Shown: positions 23,041 through 36,300 of the stretch, in pieces
How positions within the stretch are numbered: position 1 is the stretch's first letter
How the letters are laid out: every line of letters begins with the position of its first letter
From: Branchinecta lynchi
Lineage: Eukaryota; Arthropoda; Branchiopoda; Anostraca; Branchinectidae
Assembly (NCBI GenBank): GCA_023053575.1
Contig: JAKZAP010000001.1
Span: 25,624,533 to 25,688,532 of the forward strand
Direction: 5' to 3'
DNA: 64,000 nucleotides
Made by a program: the position numbers and the translations under genes
The notes under the pieces: model-generated
The model's input: the letters and a program-made list of their open reading frames with translations, nothing else
What the model was told of the DNA's origin: nothing
The model's database searches: none

Positions 23041-24006
23041 GCCACTTGCCCTTCGGCCAAGTGCCATATAGCGATCGCAATTTCTGTCCGTCCGTCGGTC
23101 TGTCCAGGTTGTGCTAGTTCTGGCACTTCCACATAAGCTAGGACGATAAAACTTGGCAGGTAAAACATAACTTTTGAATGGGTGATCAGATCTCGATGAA
23201 ACTTGACATTTGGAAAGACCTCATGCCTCAGACAACCCACTTAAAATCCGGACCGGATCCAGTGACCTTTTTTTTGGGGGGGGGGGGGGCTGGAGGGGGC
23301 AACCGGAAATCTTGGGAAACGCTATGAGTAGAGGGATCGAGATGAAACTTGGTGGGAAGACACCTAGCAAACACTAGATACATCATTGACATAACCGAGC
23401 CGATTCAGGCACTGTGGGGGGAGTGGAGGGAGGGGGAATCCGGAATCTTTATGTATTTATAACTTTTGAACGGGTGATCGGATCTCGATGGAACTTGATA
23501 TTTGGAAAGACCTCATGCCTCAGACGACCCACTTAAAATCCGGACCGGATCCGGTGACTTTGGGGGGGGGGGCTGGATGGGGCAAGCGGAAATCTTGGGA
23601 AACGCTATGAGTGGAGGGATCGAGATGAAACTTGGTGGGAAGACACCTAGCAAACACTAGATACATCATTGACATGACCGAGCCGATTCGGGCACTGTGG
23701 GGGAGTGGAGGGAGGGGGAATCCGGAATCTTGAGGTATTTATAATTTCTGAACGGGTGACCGGATCTCGATGAAACTTGAAACTTGGAAAGACCTCATGC
23801 CTCAGACGACCCACTTAAAATCTGGACCGGATCCGGTGACTTTTGGGGGGAGCTGGAGGGGGCAACCGGAAATGTTGGAAAACGCTATGAGTGGAGGGAT
23901 CGAGATAAAACTTGGTGGGAAGACACCTAGCAAACACTAGATACATCATTGACATAACCGAGCCCTGCCTACTCGTAACAAGTGCTATATGAGCTCGTAG
24001 CTCTTG
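23038..24006 (+). mobile_element. family-1 repeat with satellite units, copy 1
   Basis: Starts directly after a T-run with a hairpin (CACTTGCCCTTCGGCCAAGTG), then AGCGATCGCAATTTCTGTCC, GTCCGTCGGTCTGTCC and AGGACGATAAAACTTGGCAGG. About three tandem units of about 281 bp follow (GATGAAACTTGGTGGGAAGA at 23341 and 23624, a variant at 23904). It ends GAGCTCGTAGCTCTTGTT. The G-run in each unit is at the same place (after GTGACTTT). No coding capacity. Confidence 0.8.
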
Positions 24007-24066
24007 TTGTTATATTATGGCCCATGTTGGCCTTATTTGAAATAAAATGAAATTAAATTAAAAAAT
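24001..24066 (+). repeat. LINE-like 3' terminus
   Basis: GTTATATTATGGCCCATGTTGGCCTTATTTGAAATAAAATGAAATTAAATT repeats the end of the duplicated unit at 22985-23020 and finishes in an A/T-rich microsatellite-like tail. It is the right-hand side of the site into which the family-1 repeat at 23038-24006 was inserted. Confidence 0.6.
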
Positions 24067-24203
24067 AACCTAATAAAAAGGGGTCATACAAAACTGGGTC
24101 GTCAAACTGCTGTGGCCTAACTGAAGACTTTTTGCCTGTCTAATAATTGAATAGAAAATACGGTTTTACTCGGGAAAAGAAAGTTAAAAATGAGCTAGCA
24201 TCG

Positions 24204-24342
24204 TTACCGACGGTTAAGGAATTTCAAAACTTCCTGCAGAAACTCGTTCGGTTTTTCTGAATGAACCCAATGACCAGCTCCCGTTATGTAGGTGAACTCT
24301 GCTTGAGGAAACAGGTGACGAATTGCCTCGTGGTCTTCCTTC
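24204..24342 (-). CDS. ABHD11: ABHD11 exon 6 (C-terminus and stop)
   Basis: Acceptor TTCTCCTTTCAG, entry phase 2, TAA stop at 24206-24204. It encodes RKEDHEAIRHLFPQAEF, then ITGAGHWVHSEKP with the catalytic His, and ends LKFLNRR. It lies 7.6 kb from exon 5 because intron 5 holds three large repeat copies. No canonical polyadenylation hexamer is obvious in the next few hundred bases. Confidence 0.93.
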
Positions 24343-27300
24343 CTGAAAGGAGAAAGAAGGATACAAAGAAGGATAAAAAGAAGGATTACACCAAAAAGAA
24401 ACACCGGGGGGGGGGGGAGGATTCTTTCATTCGAACTGAAGGCTTTAATTGGCTCTTATCTATGCAACATATTCAAATATTACAAGGATTCCCCTAAAAA
24501 AAAGAAAGAAAAAAAGCTAGGAGTAATTCACGTGGAGGTTTCTGAAATTATACCGGAAACGTACTGTGTCTGAAAAAAATACAAGCTAAAGTGAAAGAAA
24601 GGTGATGGTTAAAAGATATTACAACAGGAATAAACGCAACGGTGAAGGTAAGATCCTTTTTTTCTTTTAAAACAAAGTCCAGCTAACCTCTCTGGAGACA
24701 CTGTTATTTTAAATTAATTCGTAAGTGTTGACTATAAATTGTATATATATTTTTTAATGACGACCAAACGAATATTCGGCTTGTCCGCTACACGTTTTAG
24801 AAATAAATTGAATTGAATTGAAAAATTGAACTGACCAACGGTTTAGATGGGATCTCAAGGGGGAATATTGTCGGTCTTTTTAACACAAATTATAGGTCTG
24901 CCAGAAGATCAGTTTTTGCCGAACCCATACAGATTTGATACCCTTCCAACACACCACTGAATAACAGCCAGTAAGTCGTACCTTCCAGCTAAAAGCATAT
25001 CAAGCAATCAGGCTCATTCGAACATCAACTTGACAAGATTCCGACAGGCCATACCCATCCGAGGTGAGAATAAACAGTATTTCCTGAATAATCGTGTCTT
25101 TATCGGGTATGACTACCTCCTCCAACCAATTATTATCGACGTCAGACGTTCGTTTTAATTCTTCGAAGTTTCTGGTCTTGGCCGGACTCCGGTCAAACTA
25201 CACCGGAGAAAATAAAGCTCATATCTGGATTCAACATTTATTCTTACTGATGCGCCGATTGACTTTAATTTTTGTAACTTCTATCACATATTCGATTTCT
25301 GCCGAATTCCGAATGAACTAATTATCCAGCGAGAAAATTAAGGTTCACATTAGAATTCAGTTTGTATTCTTGCTCCTATAAGGATGTTCCGCAGATTCCG
25401 GCCAATCTACTTGTCTGGCGGGAACATAAAGTTCAAATACGGGTTCGAGATGTATTCTTCTTACCTCTAAATCGACGGTCGAATCGACCAACGTTTAACC
25501 TCTGATCAACTCCTGATACTCCTGATGAGGAGTTGATTACAAAGTTTACTCTCTTACAAAGTTTCCGGTTTTCACCGGATTCCGGGCAAAATGTGCGGCG
25601 AAAAAGAAAGATCAAAAACAGATTCAGCTTGTCTCTGTACCCCGTATCGAACTTTTATTCAACTTCAGATAGAGCTTTTAATTCTACAAATTTCCGGTTT
25701 CCCCGGATTTCGAGCGAACCGTTTGTCCGGTGAGAAAATAAAATTCAGTTCTAGGTTCAGCATGTCCTCTTTCCCTTAAACCATAACATCCACTGTTTTT
25801 TCGTCCCTTCATATAAACCCCCTCCCACACCCCTAAACATAGGGCTACAGAGACGATCTACGAACTTGACCTGTACGGTGACTCAATGGATCCCCAGACC
25901 TAGTTTGATCATAATATCTCAACCTCTTCGTGAGTTATCGTGCTGACAGACGGACAACTTTTATGAAATCATGCGTGTCCGGTCACTTAAGTTTTGGGAT
26001 CCCAAAAAGAAGAAACACGCTGTGCACATGTTTTTTCATAAGAACCATTTTAATCCTGCGGCTGCGTAATAGCTTCCCCTAAGAATCATCACCCCCCAGG
26101 TCATAGATTTATTTTATTAAAACCCCCAAAATACAGATATAACTCTTACTGTCGAACTCTACAGTAAATCAACAGTCATAGTCTAGTCATTCTATTTTTT
26201 TTACTTATCTAAATTTATTTGTGACGAATTATTGAAGACTAATGGATTTTATTACATATTTATGGGTTTCTCTTTTTATTGTTGAAAATTAGTCAAATTC
26301 GGCGTTTTTCTGTGGAAGTAATTTTTGAATAAAACTTGTACTCTATACTATCATTTTTTGTACAGATATTGTGGATCAATAAACCGAAATGTAATTGAAT
26401 GGTAATTATAAGCTGAGGTGGTGCTGCTCTGCTAGCGGTTTTCTTAATTTGCCCTGTAGTTGCGCAAATGCCAACACGAAACTATTGCATCGGGAAATTA
26501 AGCAAATTCTATTTTCGCACCAATTAAAATATTAGGTTGAAGGATGTTGCGACTTAAGGAAACAGACGAAAAGAAACGGCCATTCATCCGCACCCAAACC
26601 TGGACTTTTCAGTCCCAATTAAATCCTCAGCTTTTGTTTCATGCAGATTCACCTCTGTAATACACCATCCTCGAACAAGACAAGAGTCCAGGCATGAAAC
26701 ATTCCTACCCTAGAAAGCAATACAATCTCAGAAAGAAAGAAGCAAAAAATGATAAAGATATTTTATTCACCAATGATTCTTATGCTGACGGAATGACCGG
26801 TTGAGTAGTATAACCGTGTTTCTGTTGTTGCCGTAAAGCCAACTGTCCATTCTTGACGTATGGCATAGTGCTGATGATTAAATTAGATTGACTGGTTGAC
26901 TTTAGGAATCCCGGTGTCACGAGCCGTAGAAAAGAGTGACGGTAAGAGCCAAGGGGTGTTAGACTCTGCATAACTGAATTTAAGATTCAGCATTAACCGC
27001 CATCATCGAGGGCAAGCGGACAAGCTTGCAGAATCAAGATTCCACAAGGACGTTTTTAAGTGGAAGATGCGGTTAATGCTGAATGGATCAATAGTTTCAA
27101 GTGCATTGTTGATGGAATTTTTAACTCTGATCAGTTCGACTACTCAAAATCTCTTAGAGTTATTTAAAGGCGAAAGCCTTTTCTCTTGCTTTGCATTATT
27201 ATTATTATTATAACAACCTGAAGGAGGTGAAAACTTGTGAGGCATCACGAAACAGAGAGTCGAGCTTAATTTAAGCAACGAGCGTATTTTGGTTTTACAG

Positions 27301-30300
27301 GCGAATGGTGGCTGTGTTGTTATCGGCTCTGGGTGGAGACCAGGGACTCCCCCTGGACAAAGTGTCAATAACCCCACGCCCATCAACTTTCCCGAAAGTT
27401 GCGAAAAAGGACACGCCTAAAATACTTATTCAGTCAAACCAATTTATTTATCATCTATTTGGTAGCGCTGAGCCGACAACTTTCCGCTTCTATAGGTACG
27501 TTCGTTGCACTCCGGGCTGTTCCTGTTCTTTTCTCATCAGTGTCCAGTTCTTCTCCTATAACGCGTTATTCGTCTAACCGGTGATCTCGGTTCTGGTCAG
27601 TTAGCGCCGGTGAGGAGTAACCAGACACTATTTTAGTGAGAAAACGGGTTATAGGACTGGGGAGCAGTCACCAGCGAATATTGTGAAAAATTAAACGAAA
27701 ATTCTGTCATTCCGCCAGGCGTTTTGTCTTTTTGTCGTAGACAATTTTTTCATGTTTCATACAGTGCTGCCAAAAATGCCAAATGGTCTCATCATTCTGC
27801 GATTTGCCACAGATCCTCGACTCCTTCGACAAAGCGAGCCAGATTTCTGAGAAGAGTCCTTACCACTAAATACAACAAGAGCTACGAGCTCATTACGAGT
27901 AGGCACGGCTCGGTTATGTCAATGATATATCTAGTGTTTGCTAGGTGTCTTCCCACCAAGTTTCATCTCGATCCCTCCACTCATAGCGTTTTCCAATATT
28001 TCCGGTTCTCCCCTCCAGCTCCTCCCCAAAAGTCACCGGATCCGGTCCGGATTTTAAGTGGGTCGTCTGAGGCATGAGGTCTTTCCAAATATCAAGTTTC
28101 ATCGAGATCCGGTCACCCGTTCAAAAGTTATAAGTACCTCAAGATTCCGGATTCCCCCTCCCTCCACTCCCCCCACAGTGCCCGAATTGGCTCGGTTATG
28201 TCAACGATGTATCTAGTGTTTGCTAGGTGTCTTCACACCAAGTTTCATCTCGATCCCTCCACTCATAGCGTTTCCCCTGATTTCCGGTTGCCCCCTCCAG
28301 CTACCCCCAAAAGTCACCGGATCCGGTCCGGATTTTAAGTGGGTCGTCTGAGGCATGAGGTCGTTCAAATGTCAAGTTTCATCGAGATCCGGTCACCCGT
28401 TCAAAAGTTATAAATACCTCAAGATTCCGGATTCCCCATCCCTCCACTCCCCCGACAGTGCCCGAATCGGCTCGGTCATGTCAATGCTGTATCTAGTGTT
28501 TGCTAGGTGTGTTCCCACCAAGTTTCATCTCGACCCCTCCACTCATAGCATTTCCCAAGATTTCCGGTTACCTCCTCCAGCTCCCCCCAAAAGTCACCGG
28601 GTCCGGTCCGGATTTTAAGTGGGTCGTCTGAGGCATGAGGTCTTTCCAAATATCAAGTTCCATCGAGATCCGATCACCCGTTCAAAAGTTAAAAATACCT
28701 CAAGATTCCGGATTCCCCCTCCCTCCACTCCCCCCACAGTGCCCGAATCGGCTCGGTTATGTCAATGATGTATCTAGTGTTTGCTAGGTGTCTTCCCACC
28801 AAGTTTCATCTCGATCCCTCCACTCATAGCGTTTCCCAAGATTTCCGGTTGCCCCCTCCAGCTCCCCCCAAGAGTCACCGGATCCGGTCCGGATTTTATG
28901 TGGGTCGTCTGAGGCATGAGGTCGTTCCAAATATCAAGTTCCATCGAAATCCGATCACCCGTTCAAAAGTTATAAATACCTCAAGATTCCGGATTCCCCC
29001 TCCCTCCACTCCCCCCACAGTGCCCGAATCGGCTCGGTTATGTCAATGATGTATCTAGTGTTTGCTAGGTGTCTTCCCACCAAGTTTCATCTCGATCCCT
29101 CCACTCATAGCGTTTCCCAAGATTTCCGGTTGCCCCCTCCAGCTCCCCCCAAAAGTCACCGGATCCGGTCCGGATTTTAAGTGGGTCGTCTGAGGCATGA
29201 GTTCGTTCCAAATATCAAGTTCCATCGAGATCCGATCACCCGTTCAAAAGTTATAAATACCTCAAGATTCCGGATTCCCCCTACCTCCACTCCCCCCACA
29301 ATGCCCGAATCGGCTCGGTTATGTCAATGATGTATCTAGTGTTTGCTAGGTGTCTTCCCACCAAGTTTCATCTCGATCCCTCCACTCATAGCGTTTCCCA
29401 AGATTTCCGGTTGCCCCCTCCAGCTCCCCCCAAAAGTCACCAGATCCGGTCCGGATTTTAAGTGGGTCGTCTGAGGCATGAGGTCGTTCCAAATATAAAG
29501 TTTCATCGAGATCCGATCACCCGTTCAAAAGTTAAAAATACCTCAAGATTCCGGATTCCCCCTCCCTCCACTCCCCCCACGGTGCTCGGATCGGGGAAGT
29601 GACTATTTCCAACTTAATCATTTGGGGTCCCTGATACGCCTGCCAAGTTTTATCGTCCTAGCTGATGTGGAAGTGCCCGAACTAGCAAAACCTGGACAGA
29701 CCGACAGACCGACGGACGGACAGAAATTGCGATCGCTATAAGGCACTTGGCCGAAGGGCAAGTGCCATAAAAAAGCAGCAAACAAGTTGCGACATTATCA
29801 AAAAGACAGAGCGAGATTTTTCGTTAATAGTCGGTAAAATGGACCGAGTTTTGTAGGTGCCAGATTGTCACAGGTTTTGACGGCCAAAAGTCACAGGCTC
29901 CGTCAGAGAAAAGTGGAAACGCTGGCGTCATATCCTCACACGTCCTCAGCGAGCAAGCCATATATGATATCTATTAAAGCTAACAAAGGGCCATACATCA
30001 GCATTCATTCTCGCACTTAACTAACAAAATTGACCTTCAATATTAAAGACAATAAGATTACTCCTTTTTTTCTCTTCTACTTTTTCTGTGTGTTTATGTG
30101 TTCTGTTTATTTTATTTACTTTCTTCATTTACTTCGCCTTTTCAAAATGGCGGGTCATAAATAAATTACTTACTTACGTACTTACCAAATTACTATTAGC
30201 CAAATTACCTCCAATCTAAACTTCCAGTATAAACTTAAAAATTCACATACAGACCGAATTACCAGACGATTCGTCGACTCCATAATACCAGGAAATAGTA

Positions 30301-33300
30301 TGGGTACCCGCCAAAACAAGACCTAAGGTTTCGATGGGATCTCAAAAATCTAGTATTTGATCCAGACAACTGGGTCTTGTCTTCGCCAGATCCAGTATTG
30401 GCCAGGCTAATCATCTGAGAAAACCAAGTTCAGATATACCTCTGTCAGCCATATCTATTTTGATGATACTGACCGAAACTTCCTGCTTTACTTCTGCCAA
30501 ATTTCCGGTTTCACCGAATTCCGAGCGAACTACATGTCCAGCAAAAAAAGAAAACCCAGAAACGAATTCAGCGTTTCTCCTTATCCCTATAAAGGACATC
30601 TAATCAACTTCAAATAAAACTTTAACTTACAAACAAATTTCCAGTTTCAACCGGATTCCGGACGAATTATATGTTCGGGTGAAAAATGATTATCATATAC
30701 AGACTCAGCGTCTCCTTACCCCTAAATCTGTCATCTAATCAACTTCAAATAAAACTTTTACTTTTAACGAATTTTCCGGTTTCGGCCGGATTCCGGGCGA
30801 ACTATTTGTCCGGGTAGAAAATTCTTTTCGTGTTCAGCAGGCCATTTTACTCCTAAATCTGTCATCTAATCAACTTCAAATAAAACTTTTAATTTTAACC
30901 AGCTTTCCGGTTTTTGCCGGATTCCGGACGAACGACTTGTCCGAAGAGAAAATGATTTTCATCATCGTGTTCAACATGTCTTCTTACCCCGATATCAAAC
31001 ATCTAATAAACTTTAATAAAACTCTTACTTTTACCCAACTATCCGATTTTTGCCGGATTCCGGACGAACTACTTGTCCGGTGAGAAAATGGTTTTCACCA
31101 TCGTGGTCAGCATGTCTTCTTACCCCTTCAATCTAATCTAATCTTCAAATCTAACTTTTACTTTTAACCAACTTTCCGGTTTTTGCCGGATTCCGGCCGA
31201 ACTACTTGTCGGACGAGAAAATGTTTTGCATATTCGTGTTCAGCATGTCTTCTTAGCCCATAATCGACTATCACATAAGCTGTTTAAAAATGTTTTGTTT
31301 GGCCCTTAATTTGAACCCCCACCCCTAAATGTAGGGCTACAGAGCCCATCTACGAACTTGACCTTACACTTGACCCAAATAATCTTCAAACCATGTTTCA
31401 TCAAAATATCTCATTCCCTTCGAGAGTTATCGTGCTGACAGACGGACGGACAACTTTTGCGATGTCATAGGTATCCCTCCACTTATGTTTTGGGATCCCA
31501 AAAACAAATCCGTTAGCAGATGGCATAAACACTGTTCTACCTCACCAAAAAATCGGCAAGCACACTCGGCCACCGGTAAAGACCCATTCTTTTCAAAAAC
31601 CTTTTCCTACTTCGTAATGGGAGACAGTTCGCCCGGAGTTGGAACCACATCTTTAATATTTCTGCGGGTAGACCTAGCTTAAAATGAAATTCTAATCCAA
31701 ATAAATTCTTAAACTTCGGATAATTAGTGAGCGACTCCGACTTCCGAATAGCCTCATTCCATAACTGAGTTTCTTGGTCCTGAAGTACTGAAGTAAATTT
31801 TTTCAAATTTTCCAAATCTTTGGCATCACCATGGCCATCATTCCAAGCATACTACAGTCCAGTTTCGTCCAACAGCTTTTTCACTTGCAAAGGACAAAAA
31901 CGATTCTTTTTGCAGCAATATGCGATCGGAAATCTTCCAATCACTTCGTCTCTTTTCAGATTTTCGATCGCACTTACCTAATGTAGTCCGAGTTTTGACC
32001 TCCGATGAAAATAGTTTCTCCTTCAAACTTCGTTCCATAATTTGGAAAAGAAACGATATTCATAAAGTCCTTGGCTATTGCAGGCAAATTGATGCGCCAC
32101 TTCAAAGACCCATTGTCTTCGACCAGATTGGTCAGCAGAAACTGTCGAAGCATGTTATTCTGAAAGAAAAGATCCTTGTGCAAATTTAGAAGAAATGTAA
32201 ATTAAGAATTTTGTAGAGTGCTTACCGGCCTGCAATCCAATTTGCGAATATATTACTATTATATTAAATTGCCAAACTACCATCACTAAGGTAAGACACT
32301 TGTCTTTCGAAAAGACAAGCCCAATATCTTTCTGGGAAAGGTTTCCTTGACGCAGGCCACTGGGGGGTCCGGAAGATTATCGTAGAAGATATAGGGTGGC
32401 ATGGACTTCAGTCGCCCCTTCGATGTTTTTTTCAGGGAACTACATAGGACGAGATGGGGGCACAACCAAAACTATCTAGCCTTTAGTCTTTTTTTTTAAT
32501 AATATAACAGCAGCAAAAAGGCTATCGCCTCTATAAATTTCTCGCGACACTACGTACACTAAACTGAATTTCAGCCAGGTGAAGATCTACACATGCTTTG
32601 AACTGATTAATATTTTCGGCATTTAGCACAGTTCCAGGAAGATTATTTCAGTATTCAACTATCTGGCTTCTGAAGCTCCATCTTCCAATGTCTTTTTGGA
32701 ATTTCTCGTCAAGCAGTTTCAAGCTGTGTCCCCTGAGACCGTTTTGGTTGAAGATGAGGACATCACCAGGCCTTATCTTAAAATACTAACTATCAGAAAT
32801 CTTAAAAGTTTCGATCAAACCATCTCGGAAAAATCTGTAAGAAAAACTGGGTAACCGTAATTTTCCAAGCCGGCTTTCGTAAGGTAGGCGGCGAATGGCT
32901 GGCACTGTTTTTGTTGCTGTTCTCTGTACTTGCTCAATGGAAATAATGTCCTTGTTATTGAAGGGCCTTGGCCATACTCGATTAGTGAGCGAGCTAGGGC
33001 CTTAATTAAAATAGGAAACAGGGAATTATCCTTGAATGTAAATGAATATTTTGGGGCATTGGGAAGCTTTTCTTCGTTTTAGGTCAATATCTCCAAACAG
33101 TGGGTAGGTAACTGCAGTGAATCAGAGGTCGGCATAAAGCCAGGCTTCCCCTTCCAGCTTTTCAGATGTCTAGGTCTTTCGTCCAGTCAGGACAACACTT
33201 CTGGATACCATTAAACGATGATTATAATAATATAAATGCAGTAAAAAGGCTTTCGCCTCTATTAATTTCTCGAGACACTGTGAACACTAAACTGAATTTC

Positions 33301-36300
33301 AGCCAGGTGACGATCCACACCTGATTTAAACTGATTGATATTTTCGCCATTTACGACATTTTCAGGGAGATTATTCCAGTGTTCCACTATCCGGTTTTTG
33401 AAGCTCCAGTTTCCACTTTTCGGAATTTCTCACCACGAATTTTCAAGCTGTGTCCTCTGAGACCGTTGTGACTGAAAGTGAGGACATCATCCGGCCTTCC
33501 ACATTCCAGATTCCAGATTCCAGAATCTATGATGCCTTAAGGCGCCGGATTTTCAAACTTGGGGCCTGGCTTCATCTTTTGGATCCACCTAGACGAAAGC
33601 GGATTTCTGCAATCTGGAAGAAAATCTGGAGGGTGAAGCCTGGATTTTATCATCAATGATCATTCGCAGTTTAGCGCACGCTCGATCCAATTACAAATGA
33701 ACCCTTGCGTTATTTAATTACGGCTTTTCACCATTAATAAAACGGAAACGAGCGCCACCCGGTTCACGGTCACAAAGAAAGAAACCATGCAGATGCTGTC
33801 ACCTCAAGCAAAACATCATTTCACGTCGGTTACACGGTTGGGAAGATAAAGTATTGTAGAACTCCATATACTCACGGTGACAACCTCCATTAGCTGTTTA
33901 TCTGCCTCTTTACGAGCGGCGGAGCGTGGCAGTTCGTTCGAAACGCGAATTTGCTGAAGCGCTTCGATAATTTTCGTCAGTTCATTGATAGTGGGGCTTA
34001 CGTCGATCGGCGAAACATCAACGACGACCAGCTTGTCCACGACGCTAGGCTGAAAAACGAAACTACGAAGTGGAAAGAAGTAAACGTGTCAGAAATAAAA
34101 TCTCATCAAGTGAAAGTCAAGTGGTTAACGAAGCGGGAACTCATCTTTCCAATGGTTAATTGCAATGCTGGAAAGTTAAACTCAATTAAGAAGATAAAGA
34201 GTAGGACAATCATTAGTTGGTCTTGACCTTCAAAGACGGAATCGGAATTTGAATGCGCAGTTGAACCAACTCCTGGTAGACAAAGAAAGGTTTTAATAAC
34301 AGGAACTGCGTTTTACTCGCTGTTTCACTTCAAAAGTTTGCCTTTGAAAGTTTAAAGTCGTTTTGCTTTTATCATTTCTGTTTGTCGCTTGGTTATTACT
34401 GTCTACTGTTAATCGTCATATTTACCAACTGAAGACACAAATTGGAACGTGTATTTTAGAGTCCACCGTCAACATCGACTCCACCCACCGAGCACAACCG
34501 AGGTTAAAAAAGAAAAAGAGAAAAAAATGCGAGAAAAGATAACAGGCCAGCGATATGTATTTCTTGTTAATAGATATTCCACTAATATAATATAAATAAT
34601 TCCACTGTATTTCTTGTTAAGCGTTCATTTACCTTTTTTTTCTGCATGTACTGTGCAAATACCTTATTACTAGGCTACATCTAGTAAATTCATTCAATCA
34701 TTCATATAAAGATTAGGATAAAGGCAACAAAAACAAATGGTATCCTAATACTGTTTCAGCTCGTGAGTTAACGAAAGTGGAAATCTGAATTTGAATATGC
34801 TGAAGCCATTCCTGGTCATAAAATATGTTTTAATATCAGGAACCCCCTGCTCACTATTTGACTTCAAAACACAGTTAACGAAAACTTGCAGGCTAGGGTT
34901 CGAAATTATAAAGAGTAATAAACAAGAGGTAGAAGCTCATATGGCACTTGCAGAGCTGGGAAAGAGGATGAACGTAGGAATTCGTCAATTCTTGGGTTTG
35001 TTGTGATCATTTGTAAGCAAAACCCTTGCGGTAAGAATGATCACGGAATCTTGGAAATTGTGAGAATGTATTGTTTGGAAAAACAGTATTTTATTCTTGC
35101 GTTTGGCTGTGATGATGCACACTTTAAGGGCGCTAGAAATTAATCTCTAATCAAAACCATTGGGGCAAAAATTATCCTGGGCCCTTTAGAATCATGAAAG
35201 AATATGGTTTGGTCAAAAGTATTTTTCTGACTTTTCGGTTAAGAAATTCATTTCTAAGCAAAAACCCCTGAGGCAAAAATTATCATGGGCTCAGGGGATT
35301 GTGAAAATGTGTATTTTACTTAAAAGTATTTTTTATACTTTTTATACCCCCCCCCCCCCTCCAACTCCCTCCAGAGTGCCCGAATCCAGTCCAGTTCTGT
35401 CACTGATGTATTTAGGGCTTATGCTTGTTCTTCCCAACAAGTGTCATCCCAATCGCTATATACACGTTAAGCTTGTCACAAATCCCCCCCCCCCCCCCCC
35501 CACACACACATTGATAGGATCCTGGCCGCACTTGGAATGGGACATCTGAGACCCAAGTTCTTTCCTAATATCAAGTTTCATTAAGATCCGATCACCCATT
35601 CCAAAGTTGGATATAGCAGAAGATTCGGGATTCCCCCTTCCTCCACTCCCCATACGATGGTCAAGTAGGAGAAACGACTGTTCTTACGTTGAAATGATTA
35701 AGTCCCTGATATGCTTGCCAGTATCATCATCGTAGCACATGTGGAAGTATCTTAACTTGGGATCACCAGAATTTCGGAACCTTCCCTCCAACTCCCCCCA
35801 CAGTTCCCGGATCCGGTCCGGTCTTGTCTACTATGTATCTAGGCCTTGTGCTCGTTTCCGCCCCGCCCCCCCCCCCTTCCCCAACTCCCCTCAAAGTCAC
35901 CAGATCTGTTCTGGACTTGAAGTGTACCATCTGAGACACGAGGTCTATCCAAATATCAAGTCTCATTAAAGTTTAACCGAAAAGGGCTGGGATAGGACAG
36001 TCCAGTTACCCATCACCTTTTCACTTAAATTGGCTTGAAGACCCGCTGAAAATATGTTACTTCGTTGTTCCGCTATTCATGAACAATCGATTTTCAAATA
36101 GTGGAATTTCCGTGTAATTTGTGGTACCTCTATGCGCTTGTATTTTTTTTGTATGCCTTACGAGAAAAGAATTATAATTTTTATGGCACTTGCCCTTCGG
36201 CCAAGTGCCATATAGCGATTGTAATTTCTGTCCGTCAGTCGGTCCCGGTTTTGCTAGTTCGGGCACTTCCAGATAAGATAGGACGATGAAACTTGGCAGG

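Noticed and set aside
22921..23136. Peptide with SVRPSVCPGC (23.0-23.1 kb)
   Set aside because: It is the translation of the GTCCGTCCGTC leader of family 1, not a cysteine-rich protein.
27724..29049. Repeated frames with YLVFARCLPTKFHLDPS across 27.7-29.0 kb
   Set aside because: They are translations of the 281-bp satellite. The period is not a constant multiple of three and each frame ends within one or two units.
27911..29595. CRISPR-like array
   Set aside because: Units are 281 bp with no short repeat/spacer alternation; this is a eukaryotic satellite inside a mobile element.
31838..32038. Minus-strand frame overlapping ABHD11 exon 5
   Set aside because: It is in a different frame from the conserved ABHD11 exon and is only a shadow.
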